Part shown: positions 6,539 to 13,235 of the stretch, in pieces
Numbering within the stretch: the first letter of the stretch is position 1
Layout: the number at the start of each line of letters is the position of its first letter
Assembly (NCBI GenBank): GCA_964483395.1
Contig: CAZABT010000083.1
Span: forward strand, 1-13,235
Direction of reading: 5' to 3'
DNA: 13,235 nucleotides
Source: JAAYYM01 sp964483395
Lineage (GTDB): Bacteria > Bacillota > Clostridia > Lachnospirales > Lachnospiraceae
Translations under genes and position numbers: made by a program
The notes under the pieces: generated by a model
Seen by the model: the letters and a program-made list of their open reading frames with translations, nothing else
Databases searched by the model: none
Told to the model about the DNA's origin: nothing

Positions 6539-8457
6539 CACTCTACCTCCACCGGCAATACGCCTTTAGGTTCAAACGTTCCGAATGCCGCTCCTACGAC
6601 TGCCGGAATATTGGGTCCATACTTTTCAGTTATGACTCCGCTTTCAGCATCTTCCTTCGTCATTGCCTTATAACCGTACGCAACCAACACCGGCTCCTCC
6701 GGATAATTGGCGGCATCATAGGGCATGCCGAGACTCAGTACACACATATCCTTCTGTTTTCCCACAGCCTTAACATATTCACAGACCTCCTGCGGAATCA
6801 CATTCTGCCAGTGCATCACATCATTTTTTGTAGAACCATACATTTCCGATGCAAGCAATATATAATCTGCAGCTGCTATTTTTTGACGAAGCGTATCACT
6901 CAGTTCCGATTCCTTCTCATAAATGTAAAAATCTAAATGAAAATCCTGTATCCTCTGCTCCTCGGACAAGCGATTGACTGCATACTGTACACTATAGCTT
7001 TCATTCTCAAACGGAAGGATGCACAGTACCGTCTCCTCCGCAGCGGGTGTAAATGCCTTGAACAGCTTCTCGTGAACGACCGTAATCGCAGCTTCTGCAA
7101 TAGTTCTCTCTGTTTCACGATGCTCCCGACTGCCAACGAGCTGTTCTGCCTGCTCTGCTGTATAGAATTTTTCTGTCGATTTTGCCAGAATCCCTCGCTT
7201 CTCCTTTAGCTTCAGTATACGCAGCACTGCAGCATCAAGCTTAGACTCTGACAGTTCTCCCGACTGAATGGCTTCCTCGACTGCAGAATAAATTTTCCGA
7301 AGCTTCGATGCGTCCTCCGCACAAGAAAGCTTTGTCGGGTTACACATCAAATCCACGCCCGCATTCATGGCCATGATAATGGCATCCGTTTCCCCGAAAT
7401 GATCCTTGATTGCCTGCATGTCCATTGCATCTGTGGAAACAACTCCGTCATATCCCATCTCATCGCGCAGAATACCGGTCACAATTTTTTCCGACAAGGT
7501 TGCCGGAAGATAGACTTGCGAACCGTCAAGTACAGAGGTCACCTGCGTGTCGTCCAGATTCGGATATTGGATATGTGCTGTCATGATCATATCTATTTTC
7601 GCATTCACTGCCGCCTGAAACGGAACCTTCTCACAAGCCTCCCATTCTGTCCGTGTTTTTTCCACAAGGGCAAGACCGGTATGTGTATCAGTTGCAGTAT
7701 TTCCATGTCCCGGAAAGTGTTTTGCACACGCTGCTGTTCCCTGTGCGTTCAATCCCTCCTGCATCTTCACTACAAACCCTGCCACCTTCTCAGGATTTTC
7801 TCCAAAAGAGCGAAGATTGATAATCGGATTATCCGGGTTGTCATTCACATCCGCATCCGGTGCAAATGTTGCATCAATTCCAAGCGCCTTGAGTTCCTCT
7901 CCAATCACGGAACCATTTTCATAAGCATACTCCGGATTGCCGGTTGCTCCGATTGCCATATTTCCCGGCATACAGGTTCCCTGACCGAGTCTTGTGACCA
8001 CGCCGCCCTCCTGATCGATTCCGATCAGCAGCGGCACGTCGCCAGACGCAGCTGCTGCCCTCTGCAGATCATAGGTCAGCTTGACCGTCTGCTCTGTACT
8101 CTTCGTATTTTCCCCAAACAGTATGACATTTCCAATGTGATAATCGCGGATGATCTGTGCAATCTCCTCATTCATGACAGTCAAGTCATCCGCCTCTGCC
8201 ATATCAGCTGTCTTCCAGGAACGGAAATTGACCAACAGCATCTGTCCGATCTTTTCCTCCAGAGACATTTTTGCCAACAGTTCCTCCGGAGAACTCACTT
8301 CGGATTGAACCAATTCAGTCTCCGTCTCTACCGCATTATTCCCGGTGTCCTTCTGCCGTGGCGCATTTGACCCCAAAAGGATTCCCACCGCACAAAAAAC
8401 AACCAGCGCAGCCAATAATGTCCATCCGTATTTGCCTTTCAGCCATTGCTTTTTCAT
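6538..8457 (-). CDS. nagZ: Membrane-anchored NagZ-type GH3 beta-N-acetylglucosaminidase
   Basis: Glycoside hydrolase family 3 enzyme of 639 aa, predicted to release terminal GlcNAc from muropeptides or cell-wall fragments during peptidoglycan turnover. Seen: one N-terminal hydrophobic segment (about 12-29) that likely anchors it outside the membrane, and an acidic Ser/Glu-rich linker. The GH3 barrel (about 57-420) has IDQEGG with Asp148 and KHFPGHGNTATDTH with Lys246, His247 and the Asp257-His259 general acid/base dyad diagnostic of NagZ-type enzymes. The nucleophile Asp343 lies in STDAMDM. A C-terminal domain of about 200 residues follows, as in the Bacillus subtilis NagZ, which has nearly the same length. 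All catalytic residues are present. ATG at 8457 has AAGGGG nine bases upstream. The gene is 24 nt after the hycB-like gene and overlaps the 5'-nucleotidase by one base, so it may be cotranscribed with the hydrogenase/formate dehydrogenase genes. Confidence 0.9.
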   Translation of the reverse strand: MKKQWLKGKYGWTLLAALVVFCAVGILLGSNAPRQKDTGNNAVETETELVQSEVSSPEELLAKMSLEEKIGQMLLVNFRSWKTADMAEADDLTVMNEEIAQIIRDYHIGNVILFGENTKSTEQTVKLTYDLQRAAAASGDVPLLIGIDQEGGVVTRLGQGTCMPGNMAIGATGNPEYAYENGSVIGEELKALGIDATFAPDADVNDNPDNPIINLRSFGENPEKVAGFVVKMQEGLNAQGTAACAKHFPGHGNTATDTHTGLALVEKTRTEWEACEKVPFQAAVNAKIDMIMTAHIQYPNLDDTQVTSVLDGSQVYLPATLSEKIVTGILRDEMGYDGVVSTDAMDMQAIKDHFGETDAIIMAMNAGVDLMCNPTKLSCAEDASKLRKIYSAVEEAIQSGELSESKLDAAVLRILKLKEKRGILAKSTEKFYTAEQAEQLVGSREHRETERTIAEAAITVVHEKLFKAFTPAAEETVLCILPFENESYSVQYAVNRLSEEQRIQDFHLDFYIYEKESELSDTLRQKIAAADYILLASEMYGSTKNDVMHWQNVIPQEVCEYVKAVGKQKDMCVLSLGMPYDAANYPEEPVLVAYGYKAMTKEDAESGVITEKYGPNIPAVVGAAFGTFEPKGVLPVEVE

Positions 8458-8481
8458 ATCTGCCTGCCCCTTGTCATTGTT

Positions 8482-9015
8482 CTAAAACTCCTTTGTCACA
8501 GCCAGACTCTTTGCTGCCTCCAGCCTGCGGCTCTCCACCTTATCAAGCAGCTGTTCTTCCTCTACAAGCTGCAGTGCATCGGTCGGGCAGGTTCTGACAC
8601 AGGCCGGGCCACCCGGTACATTGGCGCACAAATCACATTTATTTGCTATGATCTTTTCGCTTCCGTCCGACTGCTTTTCACTCTTTGTCGTCACCATCTC
8701 TATGGCACCGAACGGGCATGCCTCCATACAGCTCTTGCAGCCGATACAGTTCTTTGTATCCAAATATACGCTGTGATCCCTGATCGTGATGCATTCCTTC
8801 GGGCACGCTGCCATACAGGCAGGATCTTCACAATGCTTGCATTGTACCGGAACAGAAAGCTTCTTCGTTTTGACCATATGCAGTCTGGGATTAAAATCAT
8901 ATCCATCAGGATCAATCTCAAATATTCTCCTGCCCTCATGTGCTATCACACAGCTGATCATACAGGTTCTGCACCCAATGCACAGATCCGGATTTCCTTT
9001 TACAAACTGATTCAT
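8482..9015 (-). CDS. HycB/HydN-like four-[4Fe-4S] electron-transfer subunit (downstream copy)
   Basis: Small iron-sulfur protein of 177 aa, predicted to wire electrons between the formate dehydrogenase and the [FeFe] hydrogenase. Seen: sixteen cysteines in four groups, Cys12/15/18/22, 59/62/67/71, 90/93/96/100 and 127/130/139/143, giving four [4Fe-4S] sites in the HycB/HydN dicluster-duplication pattern. A basic C-terminal helix (RRLEAAKSL) resembles the end of the other copy. There is no signal peptide, so it is cytoplasmic. The start codon overlaps the fdhF-like stop (ATGA), and AAGGAGGTG is well placed, indicating translational coupling. It ends in TAG. Homologous subunits in known HDCR are called HycB3 and HycB4; which one this matches cannot be decided here. 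Confidence 0.9.
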   Translation of the reverse strand: MNQFVKGNPDLCIGCRTCMISCVIAHEGRRIFEIDPDGYDFNPRLHMVKTKKLSVPVQCKHCEDPACMAACPKECITIRDHSVYLDTKNCIGCKSCMEACPFGAIEMVTTKSEKQSDGSEKIIANKCDLCANVPGGPACVRTCPTDALQLVEEEQLLDKVESRRLEAAKSLAVTKEF

Positions 9016-11207
9016 TGTGCATCCACCTCCTTCTCGGATATATCAATCCCCATCTCCATACGGATGGCTTTATAATTTGCCGTGACACATTTTTCCGCCC
9101 ATTCCTGATCGTCAATCTTATCTACGCGGCAGGCACAATATTTATATTCCGGTGTACGACTCTGCAGATCAAGCTGTCCGATGGTCAGCTCATTGCAGGC
9201 TCCGATCCACCATTGATAAGTCATATAAATAGAGCCCTTCTTCACACGCTCTGTTGGCATGCATCTGGTCATACACTCTCCTCGCTTGGAGGTTACCCAG
9301 ACAAGCTCACCTTTCTTGAGATTCTTTTCCTCACAATCTGCCGGATTCATCTCCACCCAGCCGGGCTCATCCTCCAGATTGCGCAGGGTACGGCAGTTAC
9401 CGGTCATCGTGCGGACAGAATAATGTCCGACCTCACGTACCGTTGAAAGTGACAGCGGATAGGCATCCTCTTCCTGTTCATATACCTCGACATAATCCAC
9501 ACCAATGAAAATACCCTTGCCGTCAGGATGTGCAAATTTTCCACCCTTATGCAGATAGGGAGTTCCCTTATCACTCATGTCCTTGCTGTAGCAGGGCCAC
9601 TGCACTCCACCGTATTTCTCCATCTTTTCATAGGTTGCTCCGGTAAACTTCGGACACAGATCGATCATTTCATTCCAAACTTCCTCTGTTGAATCATAAT
9701 GCATCGGATAACCCATCGCAGTTGATACGAGACAGATAATCTCACAGTCTGTCTTCACATCGCCCGAAGGCTCAATACACTTCCTGATACGCTGAAAGCC
9801 ACGATCACAGGAGGTATAGACCCCATCTGCCTCACCCCATGCAGTAGAAGGGAGCAGTGCATCTGCATATGCAGAGGTTCTACAGTAAAAGCAGTCCTGT
9901 ACGATCAGAAAATCGATCTTGGACAGAGTCGCTCTGATTTCTGCGGCATGCGGATCTGACTGTACGGGATCCTCGCCGAAAATGTAATAGGCGTGTAATT
10001 GCTTCTTGGGATCCTTCTCCTCCAGAACAAATTCCGGCACTCTGGTCAAATGAATACCCGCCTGATTGGAAAGCTTTGCATTCCATGCCTTTTCAAATTT
10101 CTCTTGATTTGCAGGATCGGTAACCGACTGATAACCCGGATATTGGTTCGGCAAAACGCCCATATCACAGGCTCCCTGCACGTTATTCTGTCCACGGACG
10201 GGCCCGACACCTGTACTGGGCCGGCCAAAGTTACCGGTCATCATTGCAAGATTACAGCAGCTCTCCACAACACTGACACCCTGCCTGAACTGTGTGATTC
10301 CCATCCCCCACAGAATGACAGAATGACGTGAGCCTGCATACATACGTGCCGCATCTCGAATGGCATCTGCCGTAACCCCACAGATCTCTGCAGAATATTC
10401 CGGTGTATATTTTTCCATGACCTTCTTATAATCCTCAAAGCCCTTGGTATTCATTTCTATAAAATCCGGATCGATCAGATGCTCTTCTATGATGACATGG
10501 GCAATCGCATTGGTCAGTGCCAGATTTGTGCCGCCCTTCAACTGTAGATGGATGTCTGCAATTCTGGCAGTTTCGGTGATACGAGGGTCAATACAGATGA
10601 TCTTGCAGCCCTTCTGCTTTGCCTTTACAATCCTTCTTGCCACGATAGGATGTGAGGTCGCCGCATTGTAACCAATGTTGAAAATCACTTCTGCATCCTC
10701 TATTTCAGGAACCCCGAGAGACATTGCTCCCTCTCCGATAGAGGCCTGACAGCCTGCTACGGAAGCTGCATGGCAGACACGTGCACAGTGATCAATGTTG
10801 TTCGTACCGACGCCTGCACGAATGAATTTCTGCATCAGATAAGCCGCCTCATTTCCGGGGCCTCTTGCCGATGCCGTACCCATGATGGCATCCGGCCCGT
10901 ATTTTTCCTTGATGCGCGTCAGGTTATCCGCCACAAAACGGATGGCCTCGTCCCACTCTACCTCTTCCAAAGGACTCTGCTTTCCATTCTTACGAATCAT
11001 AGGCTTTCTGATACGCTTCGTCAAAATCTGCGGATCATTCAGATAATCCCATCCATAGAAGCCCTTCAGGCAGAGCTTCCCTTCATTGGTTCTTCCGTCA
11101 AGTGCCTTGGCCTCTAATATCTGATTCTTCTCTGTATCTACTACCATTCCGATCTGGCAGCCACTCGCGCAGTATGCACAGGTGGTTTGTACTTCTTTGA
11201 TTGCCAT
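9012..11207 (-). CDS. fdhF: Cysteine-type molybdopterin formate dehydrogenase, FdhF/FdhH-like
   Basis: Catalytic subunit interconverting CO2 and formate at a Mo/W bis-MGD centre, 731 aa, close to E. coli FdhH (715). Seen: one N-terminal [4Fe-4S] site, CAYCASGC plus CLKG (Cys10, 13, 17, 46), with the conserved electron-transfer Lys48. The catalytic motif is CARVCHAASVAG with Cys145 (TGC codon) where many homologues have selenocysteine, followed by the conserved His146. Further conserved-looking blocks are GTNNIDHCAR, GVGPVRGQNNVQG and the C-terminal molybdopterin dinucleotide domain. The frame is open up to 11420, but that extension overlaps the hydrogenase gene. ATG at 11207 is preceded by AAGGAGG at nine bases and starts MAIKEVQTTC, the normal family N-terminus. 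It lies four bases after the hydrogenase stop codon. Single-cluster subunits like this need separate electron partners, here the hycB-like and hydA-like proteins. Confidence 0.93.
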   Translation of the reverse strand: MAIKEVQTTCAYCASGCQIGMVVDTEKNQILEAKALDGRTNEGKLCLKGFYGWDYLNDPQILTKRIRKPMIRKNGKQSPLEEVEWDEAIRFVADNLTRIKEKYGPDAIMGTASARGPGNEAAYLMQKFIRAGVGTNNIDHCARVCHAASVAGCQASIGEGAMSLGVPEIEDAEVIFNIGYNAATSHPIVARRIVKAKQKGCKIICIDPRITETARIADIHLQLKGGTNLALTNAIAHVIIEEHLIDPDFIEMNTKGFEDYKKVMEKYTPEYSAEICGVTADAIRDAARMYAGSRHSVILWGMGITQFRQGVSVVESCCNLAMMTGNFGRPSTGVGPVRGQNNVQGACDMGVLPNQYPGYQSVTDPANQEKFEKAWNAKLSNQAGIHLTRVPEFVLEEKDPKKQLHAYYIFGEDPVQSDPHAAEIRATLSKIDFLIVQDCFYCRTSAYADALLPSTAWGEADGVYTSCDRGFQRIRKCIEPSGDVKTDCEIICLVSTAMGYPMHYDSTEEVWNEMIDLCPKFTGATYEKMEKYGGVQWPCYSKDMSDKGTPYLHKGGKFAHPDGKGIFIGVDYVEVYEQEEDAYPLSLSTVREVGHYSVRTMTGNCRTLRNLEDEPGWVEMNPADCEEKNLKKGELVWVTSKRGECMTRCMPTERVKKGSIYMTYQWWIGACNELTIGQLDLQSRTPEYKYCACRVDKIDDQEWAEKCVTANYKAIRMEMGIDISEKEVDAQ

Positions 11208-11211
11208 ATTG

Positions 11212-12579
11212 CTAGCCCTCCTTATGATAAGTCGTATGTAACAGGTGATGTGCCTTTTCGCTGTTTGGTTTCTCCAGAAAATCTTCATACAGCTTTTGGA
11301 TGCTTGGATTCTCATGGGATTTACGTACCGGAAGTTCTTCGTCATGCTGCAAAAGTGCCGCTCTGCGGTTTGCATAGGCTTCAGGCCTGTCCGCATCCAG
11401 TAGCAGCTTTGGCTGTCCACCGCCGCTGACGCAGCCCTCCGGGCAGGTCATGACCTCAATAAAATGCAGATCACATGTCCCCTTTGCTACCTTCTCCAGC
11501 AAATCAATTATATCCGTCAGTCCCGTTACGATACCGATCTTCAAAGTTAACTCTCCGACCTGTACCTTTCCCGTCCGAAAGCCCTTGGTTCCCCTGGCCT
11601 CCGTCACCTCAACAGACGGTATCTTCTCTCCGGTGATCAGTTCGTAACCGGTACGGATTGCCGCCTCCATAACGCCGCCTGTCACGCCGAAAATGGCTCC
11701 GGCTCCCGTATAGGCTCCAAGTGTCTGATCAAACTCCTCTTCCTGCAGTGTATCAAACGCGATCCCATTTTCCTTCATCAGCCATACAAGCTCTCTGGTT
11801 GTCATGACGACATCCACATCTCTGTATCCGCTGTCCTGCATCTCTGGACGATTACATTCAAATTGCTTGCTGGTACACGGCATCACTGAAACACTGTAGA
11901 TGTCGGACGGATTTAATCCATTGATTGCAGCTCCGTAGGTCTTCTCAATCACGCCCTGCATCTGCTGCGGACTTTTGCAGCTTGACAAATGGTCTGTCAG
12001 CTCCGGATAAGTACGTTCTATGAACTGAACCCATGCCGGACAGCAGGAAGTAAACATCGGAAGCACTCCGCCCTCGGTCACTCTTTTGATCAGCTCCGTG
12101 CCTTCTTCCATAATGGTAAGGTCAGCAGCAAAATCAGTATCATAAACGTAATCAAATCCAATTTTCCTAAGTGCCGCCGCAAGCTTGCCCGGTGCCAGCG
12201 TTCCAAGCGGCATTCCGAAATCCTCTGCAACCGCAACCCGGACTGCCGGTGCACACTGTACCATCGTTTTTTTCTCCGGATCGGCAAGTGCCTCTTTGAT
12301 CTCTTTCAGATGGCATACATTATAAGCAGCAAAAAGCGGTTCCCGTACTGAAGCCGGAATTCCGCGTTCTTCCTTGATGACCTCATACAGCGGAAGTTCA
12401 TGATCTACCAAAGAAACATAAGACTTGCATGTCTGTACGCACTGCCCACACTTGATGCACATCATCTCATTGATCTTTTGAGGCTTTCCCGGCTCTCCCT
12501 CTATTGCATATGCCGGACAGTTTTTGACACATTCCTGACAGCCTGTACATAGTCGTTCATCAATCTGTATTACTTTCAT
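11212..12579 (-). CDS. hydA2: [FeFe] hydrogenase, HydA2-like soluble catalytic subunit
   Basis: Catalytic [FeFe] hydrogenase of 455 aa, interconverting H2 with protons and electrons. Seen: two N-terminal [4Fe-4S] sites, Cys11/14/17/21 and Cys41/44/47/51. The H-cluster motifs are L1 TSCCPAW (proton-relay Cys179, ligand Cys180), L2 MPCTSKQFE (Cys235, Glu241) and L3 EVMTCPEGCVSGGGQP (Cys379, Cys383). The region GAYTGAGAIFG...GGVMEAAIRT is typical. The C-terminus matches the small-subunit-like domain (NPSIQKLYEDFLEKP ... AHHLLHTTYH). All H-cluster ligands are intact; L3 has Glu where Gly is commonly found (CPGGC). The enzyme lacks NADH-, flavin- or [2Fe-2S]-binding extensions, so it is not the electron-bifurcating type. 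ATG at 12579 has AGGAGG nine bases upstream, beginning at the previous gene's stop. Its position between hycB-like and fdhF-like genes supports a HydA2 role in an HDCR-type complex. HydEFG maturases must be encoded elsewhere. Confidence 0.92.
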   Translation of the reverse strand: MKVIQIDERLCTGCQECVKNCPAYAIEGEPGKPQKINEMMCIKCGQCVQTCKSYVSLVDHELPLYEVIKEERGIPASVREPLFAAYNVCHLKEIKEALADPEKKTMVQCAPAVRVAVAEDFGMPLGTLAPGKLAAALRKIGFDYVYDTDFAADLTIMEEGTELIKRVTEGGVLPMFTSCCPAWVQFIERTYPELTDHLSSCKSPQQMQGVIEKTYGAAINGLNPSDIYSVSVMPCTSKQFECNRPEMQDSGYRDVDVVMTTRELVWLMKENGIAFDTLQEEEFDQTLGAYTGAGAIFGVTGGVMEAAIRTGYELITGEKIPSVEVTEARGTKGFRTGKVQVGELTLKIGIVTGLTDIIDLLEKVAKGTCDLHFIEVMTCPEGCVSGGGQPKLLLDADRPEAYANRRAALLQHDEELPVRKSHENPSIQKLYEDFLEKPNSEKAHHLLHTTYHKEG

Positions 12580-12592
12580 TCTGCTGTCCCTC

Positions 12593-13150
12593 CTATCCTT
12601 TTATGCCGCTTAAAATTCTGGCAGCCTTGAGTCTCTTGTTATCTGTCTCTTCCTTCAGTTCCACAATACGAAGTGCCTCATGAGGACAGGCGCGAACGCA
12701 GGCAGGTCCTGCCTTAGAATCAATACAAAGATCACATTTCAAGGCCATCTTTCTGTTCTCGTCACTGTCAGGCTGCTTTTCAATAATTCCGTTTTTAATG
12801 GAAGGCATGATCTCAATGGCTCCGAACGGACATGCCATCACACAATCCTTACAGCCTGTACATTTGGTCTGATTAATGATGATCTGGTTGCTCCGGCGCT
12901 CAATCGCATGCAGCGTACACGCCTGCATACAGGGGGCATCCTCACAATGTCTGCACTGGATCGGCGTACAGATATCCTCTCCTCTGGTCAGAAACAGCCT
13001 TGGCAGAATTGGCGTACACACAGTTCCTACCGTTTGACCGACATGGTTGTCCTTTCTGTTGTGCTCCGTAAAGCAGGCCACCTCACATGCCCTGCAGCCA
13101 ACACATTTTTCCGGATCTGCTGCCACAAATTTTTGTAACTCTTTCTCCAT
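12593..13150 (-). CDS. HycB/HydN-like four-[4Fe-4S] electron-transfer subunit (upstream copy)
   Basis: First gene of the formate dehydrogenase-hydrogenase operon, 185 aa, cytoplasmic. Seen: four cysteine quartets, Cys16/19/22/26, 66/69/74/78, 97/100/103/107 and 139/142/151/155, plus two extra cysteines (45 and 61). The layout matches the downstream copy, with a longer loop between the first and second quartets (about 30-60). The C-terminus has a basic helix (NKRLKAARIL) followed by SGIKG. ATG at 13150 follows GAGGAGG with seven bases of spacing. It is clearly paralogous to the gene at 8482-9015 but well diverged, so the two likely occupy different positions in one complex, as HycB3 and HycB4 do in known HDCR. 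A simple formate dehydrogenase ferredoxin subunit is the alternative reading. Confidence 0.9.
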   Translation of the reverse strand: MEKELQKFVAADPEKCVGCRACEVACFTEHNRKDNHVGQTVGTVCTPILPRLFLTRGEDICTPIQCRHCEDAPCMQACTLHAIERRSNQIIINQTKCTGCKDCVMACPFGAIEIMPSIKNGIIEKQPDSDENRKMALKCDLCIDSKAGPACVRACPHEALRIVELKEETDNKRLKAARILSGIKG

Positions 13151-13183
13151 GCTTCATCCTCCTCGTATCTATCATTTCATTTA

Positions 13184-13200
13184 GGCGTTTGCGAAACGCC
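13184..13200. repeat. Perfect 7-bp palindrome in the leader of the hycB-like operon
   Basis: GGCGTTT and AAACGCC flank a three-base centre (GCG), located 34 bases before the ATG at 13150. On the minus strand it is followed by TAAATGAAATG, not a T tract, so it does not look like a terminator. It could be an operator or a 5' leader hairpin. No clear -35/-10 pair is visible around it. Confidence 0.5.
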
Positions 13201-13202
13201 AC

Positions 13203-13227
13203 AAGCCCTGATTTTACAGGCTTTTTT
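13203..13227 (+). terminator. Possible plus-strand terminator hairpin at the window edge
   Basis: On the plus strand AAGCCCTG pairs with CAGGCTT (one bulged C) around the loop ATTTTA, and a run of six T follows immediately. No plus-strand gene precedes it, so it would stop antisense transcription across the operon. Alternatively it is the A-tract side of a bidirectional terminator of a gene beyond the window, or part of a repeated element. Confidence 0.4.
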
Positions 13228-13235
13228 ACTGTTTG

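Noticed and set aside
7399..8370. 323-codon plus-strand open frame opposite nagZ
   Set aside because: It is antisense to a secure gene, is rich in Cys, His and Ile as expected from reverse-strand codons, and has no domain motif or good ribosome binding site.
8446..9075. 209-codon plus-strand open frame opposite the downstream hycB-like gene
   Set aside because: It mirrors the Cys-rich ferredoxin codons and overlaps three minus-strand genes; no independent coding evidence was seen.
10773..10775. Selenocysteine codon in fdhF
   Set aside because: The codon reads TGC, ordinary cysteine, and there is no in-frame TGA at the active site.
11208..11420. N-terminal extension of the formate dehydrogenase frame, giving 802 residues
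   Set aside because: It lies entirely over the hydrogenase 3' end in another frame, resembles no formate dehydrogenase N-terminus, and ATG 11207 has a strong ribosome binding site and the expected start before the [4Fe-4S] motif.

Overview
The window reads as chromosomal DNA of a strictly anaerobic, fermentative Gram-positive bacterium, most likely a Clostridia member of the Lachnospiraceae type. This rests on moderate GC, strong AGGAGG-type ribosome binding sites, a Gram-positive-type NagZ, a cluster-rich [FeFe] hydrogenase and NlpC/P60 and UppP envelope genes. It is inference from gene content only; there is no rRNA or other phylogenetic marker. Every convincing gene lies on the minus strand, so transcription runs from high to low coordinates. 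No tRNA, rRNA, CRISPR array, transposase or phage gene was seen.

Right part (13150 down to 8482): a tight four-gene operon, hycB-like / hydA2-like / fdhF-like / hycB-like, with gaps of 13 and 4 nt and one ATGA overlap. It encodes two polyferredoxins with four [4Fe-4S] sites each, a soluble [FeFe] hydrogenase with two extra [4Fe-4S] sites, and a molybdenum/tungsten formate dehydrogenase with cysteine at the active site. This is the subunit set of a hydrogen-dependent CO2 reductase (HDCR), the soluble complex that interconverts H2 + CO2 and formate, known from Acetobacterium woodii and Thermoanaerobacter kivui. No membrane subunit, fdhD or maturase lies in the window.

Middle (8457 to 4571): a membrane-anchored NagZ-type GH3 beta-N-acetylglucosaminidase follows 24 nt after the HDCR block. 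It overlaps by one base an exported, membrane-anchored UshA/NadN-type 5'-nucleotidase that is split by a single in-frame TAG at 5870-5872. After 130 nt holding three 12-bp direct repeats comes a PnuC-type nicotinamide riboside/NMN transporter. The nucleotidase and transporter together suggest scavenging of NAD precursors, if the nucleotidase still works.

Left part (3657 to 35): a hairpin terminator after pnuC, a possible 28-residue cationic small protein with a strong ribosome binding site, and a good sigma-A-type promoter driving uppP (undecaprenyl-pyrophosphate phosphatase). Last is an 823-residue exported protein that joins a DUF3089 alpha/beta-hydrolase-like domain to an SH3-NlpC/P60 cell-wall peptidase module.

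The most noteworthy items are the compact Cys-type HDCR-like operon, the amber-interrupted nucleotidase, the two-enzyme DUF3089-NlpC/P60 fusion and the small ORF before uppP.
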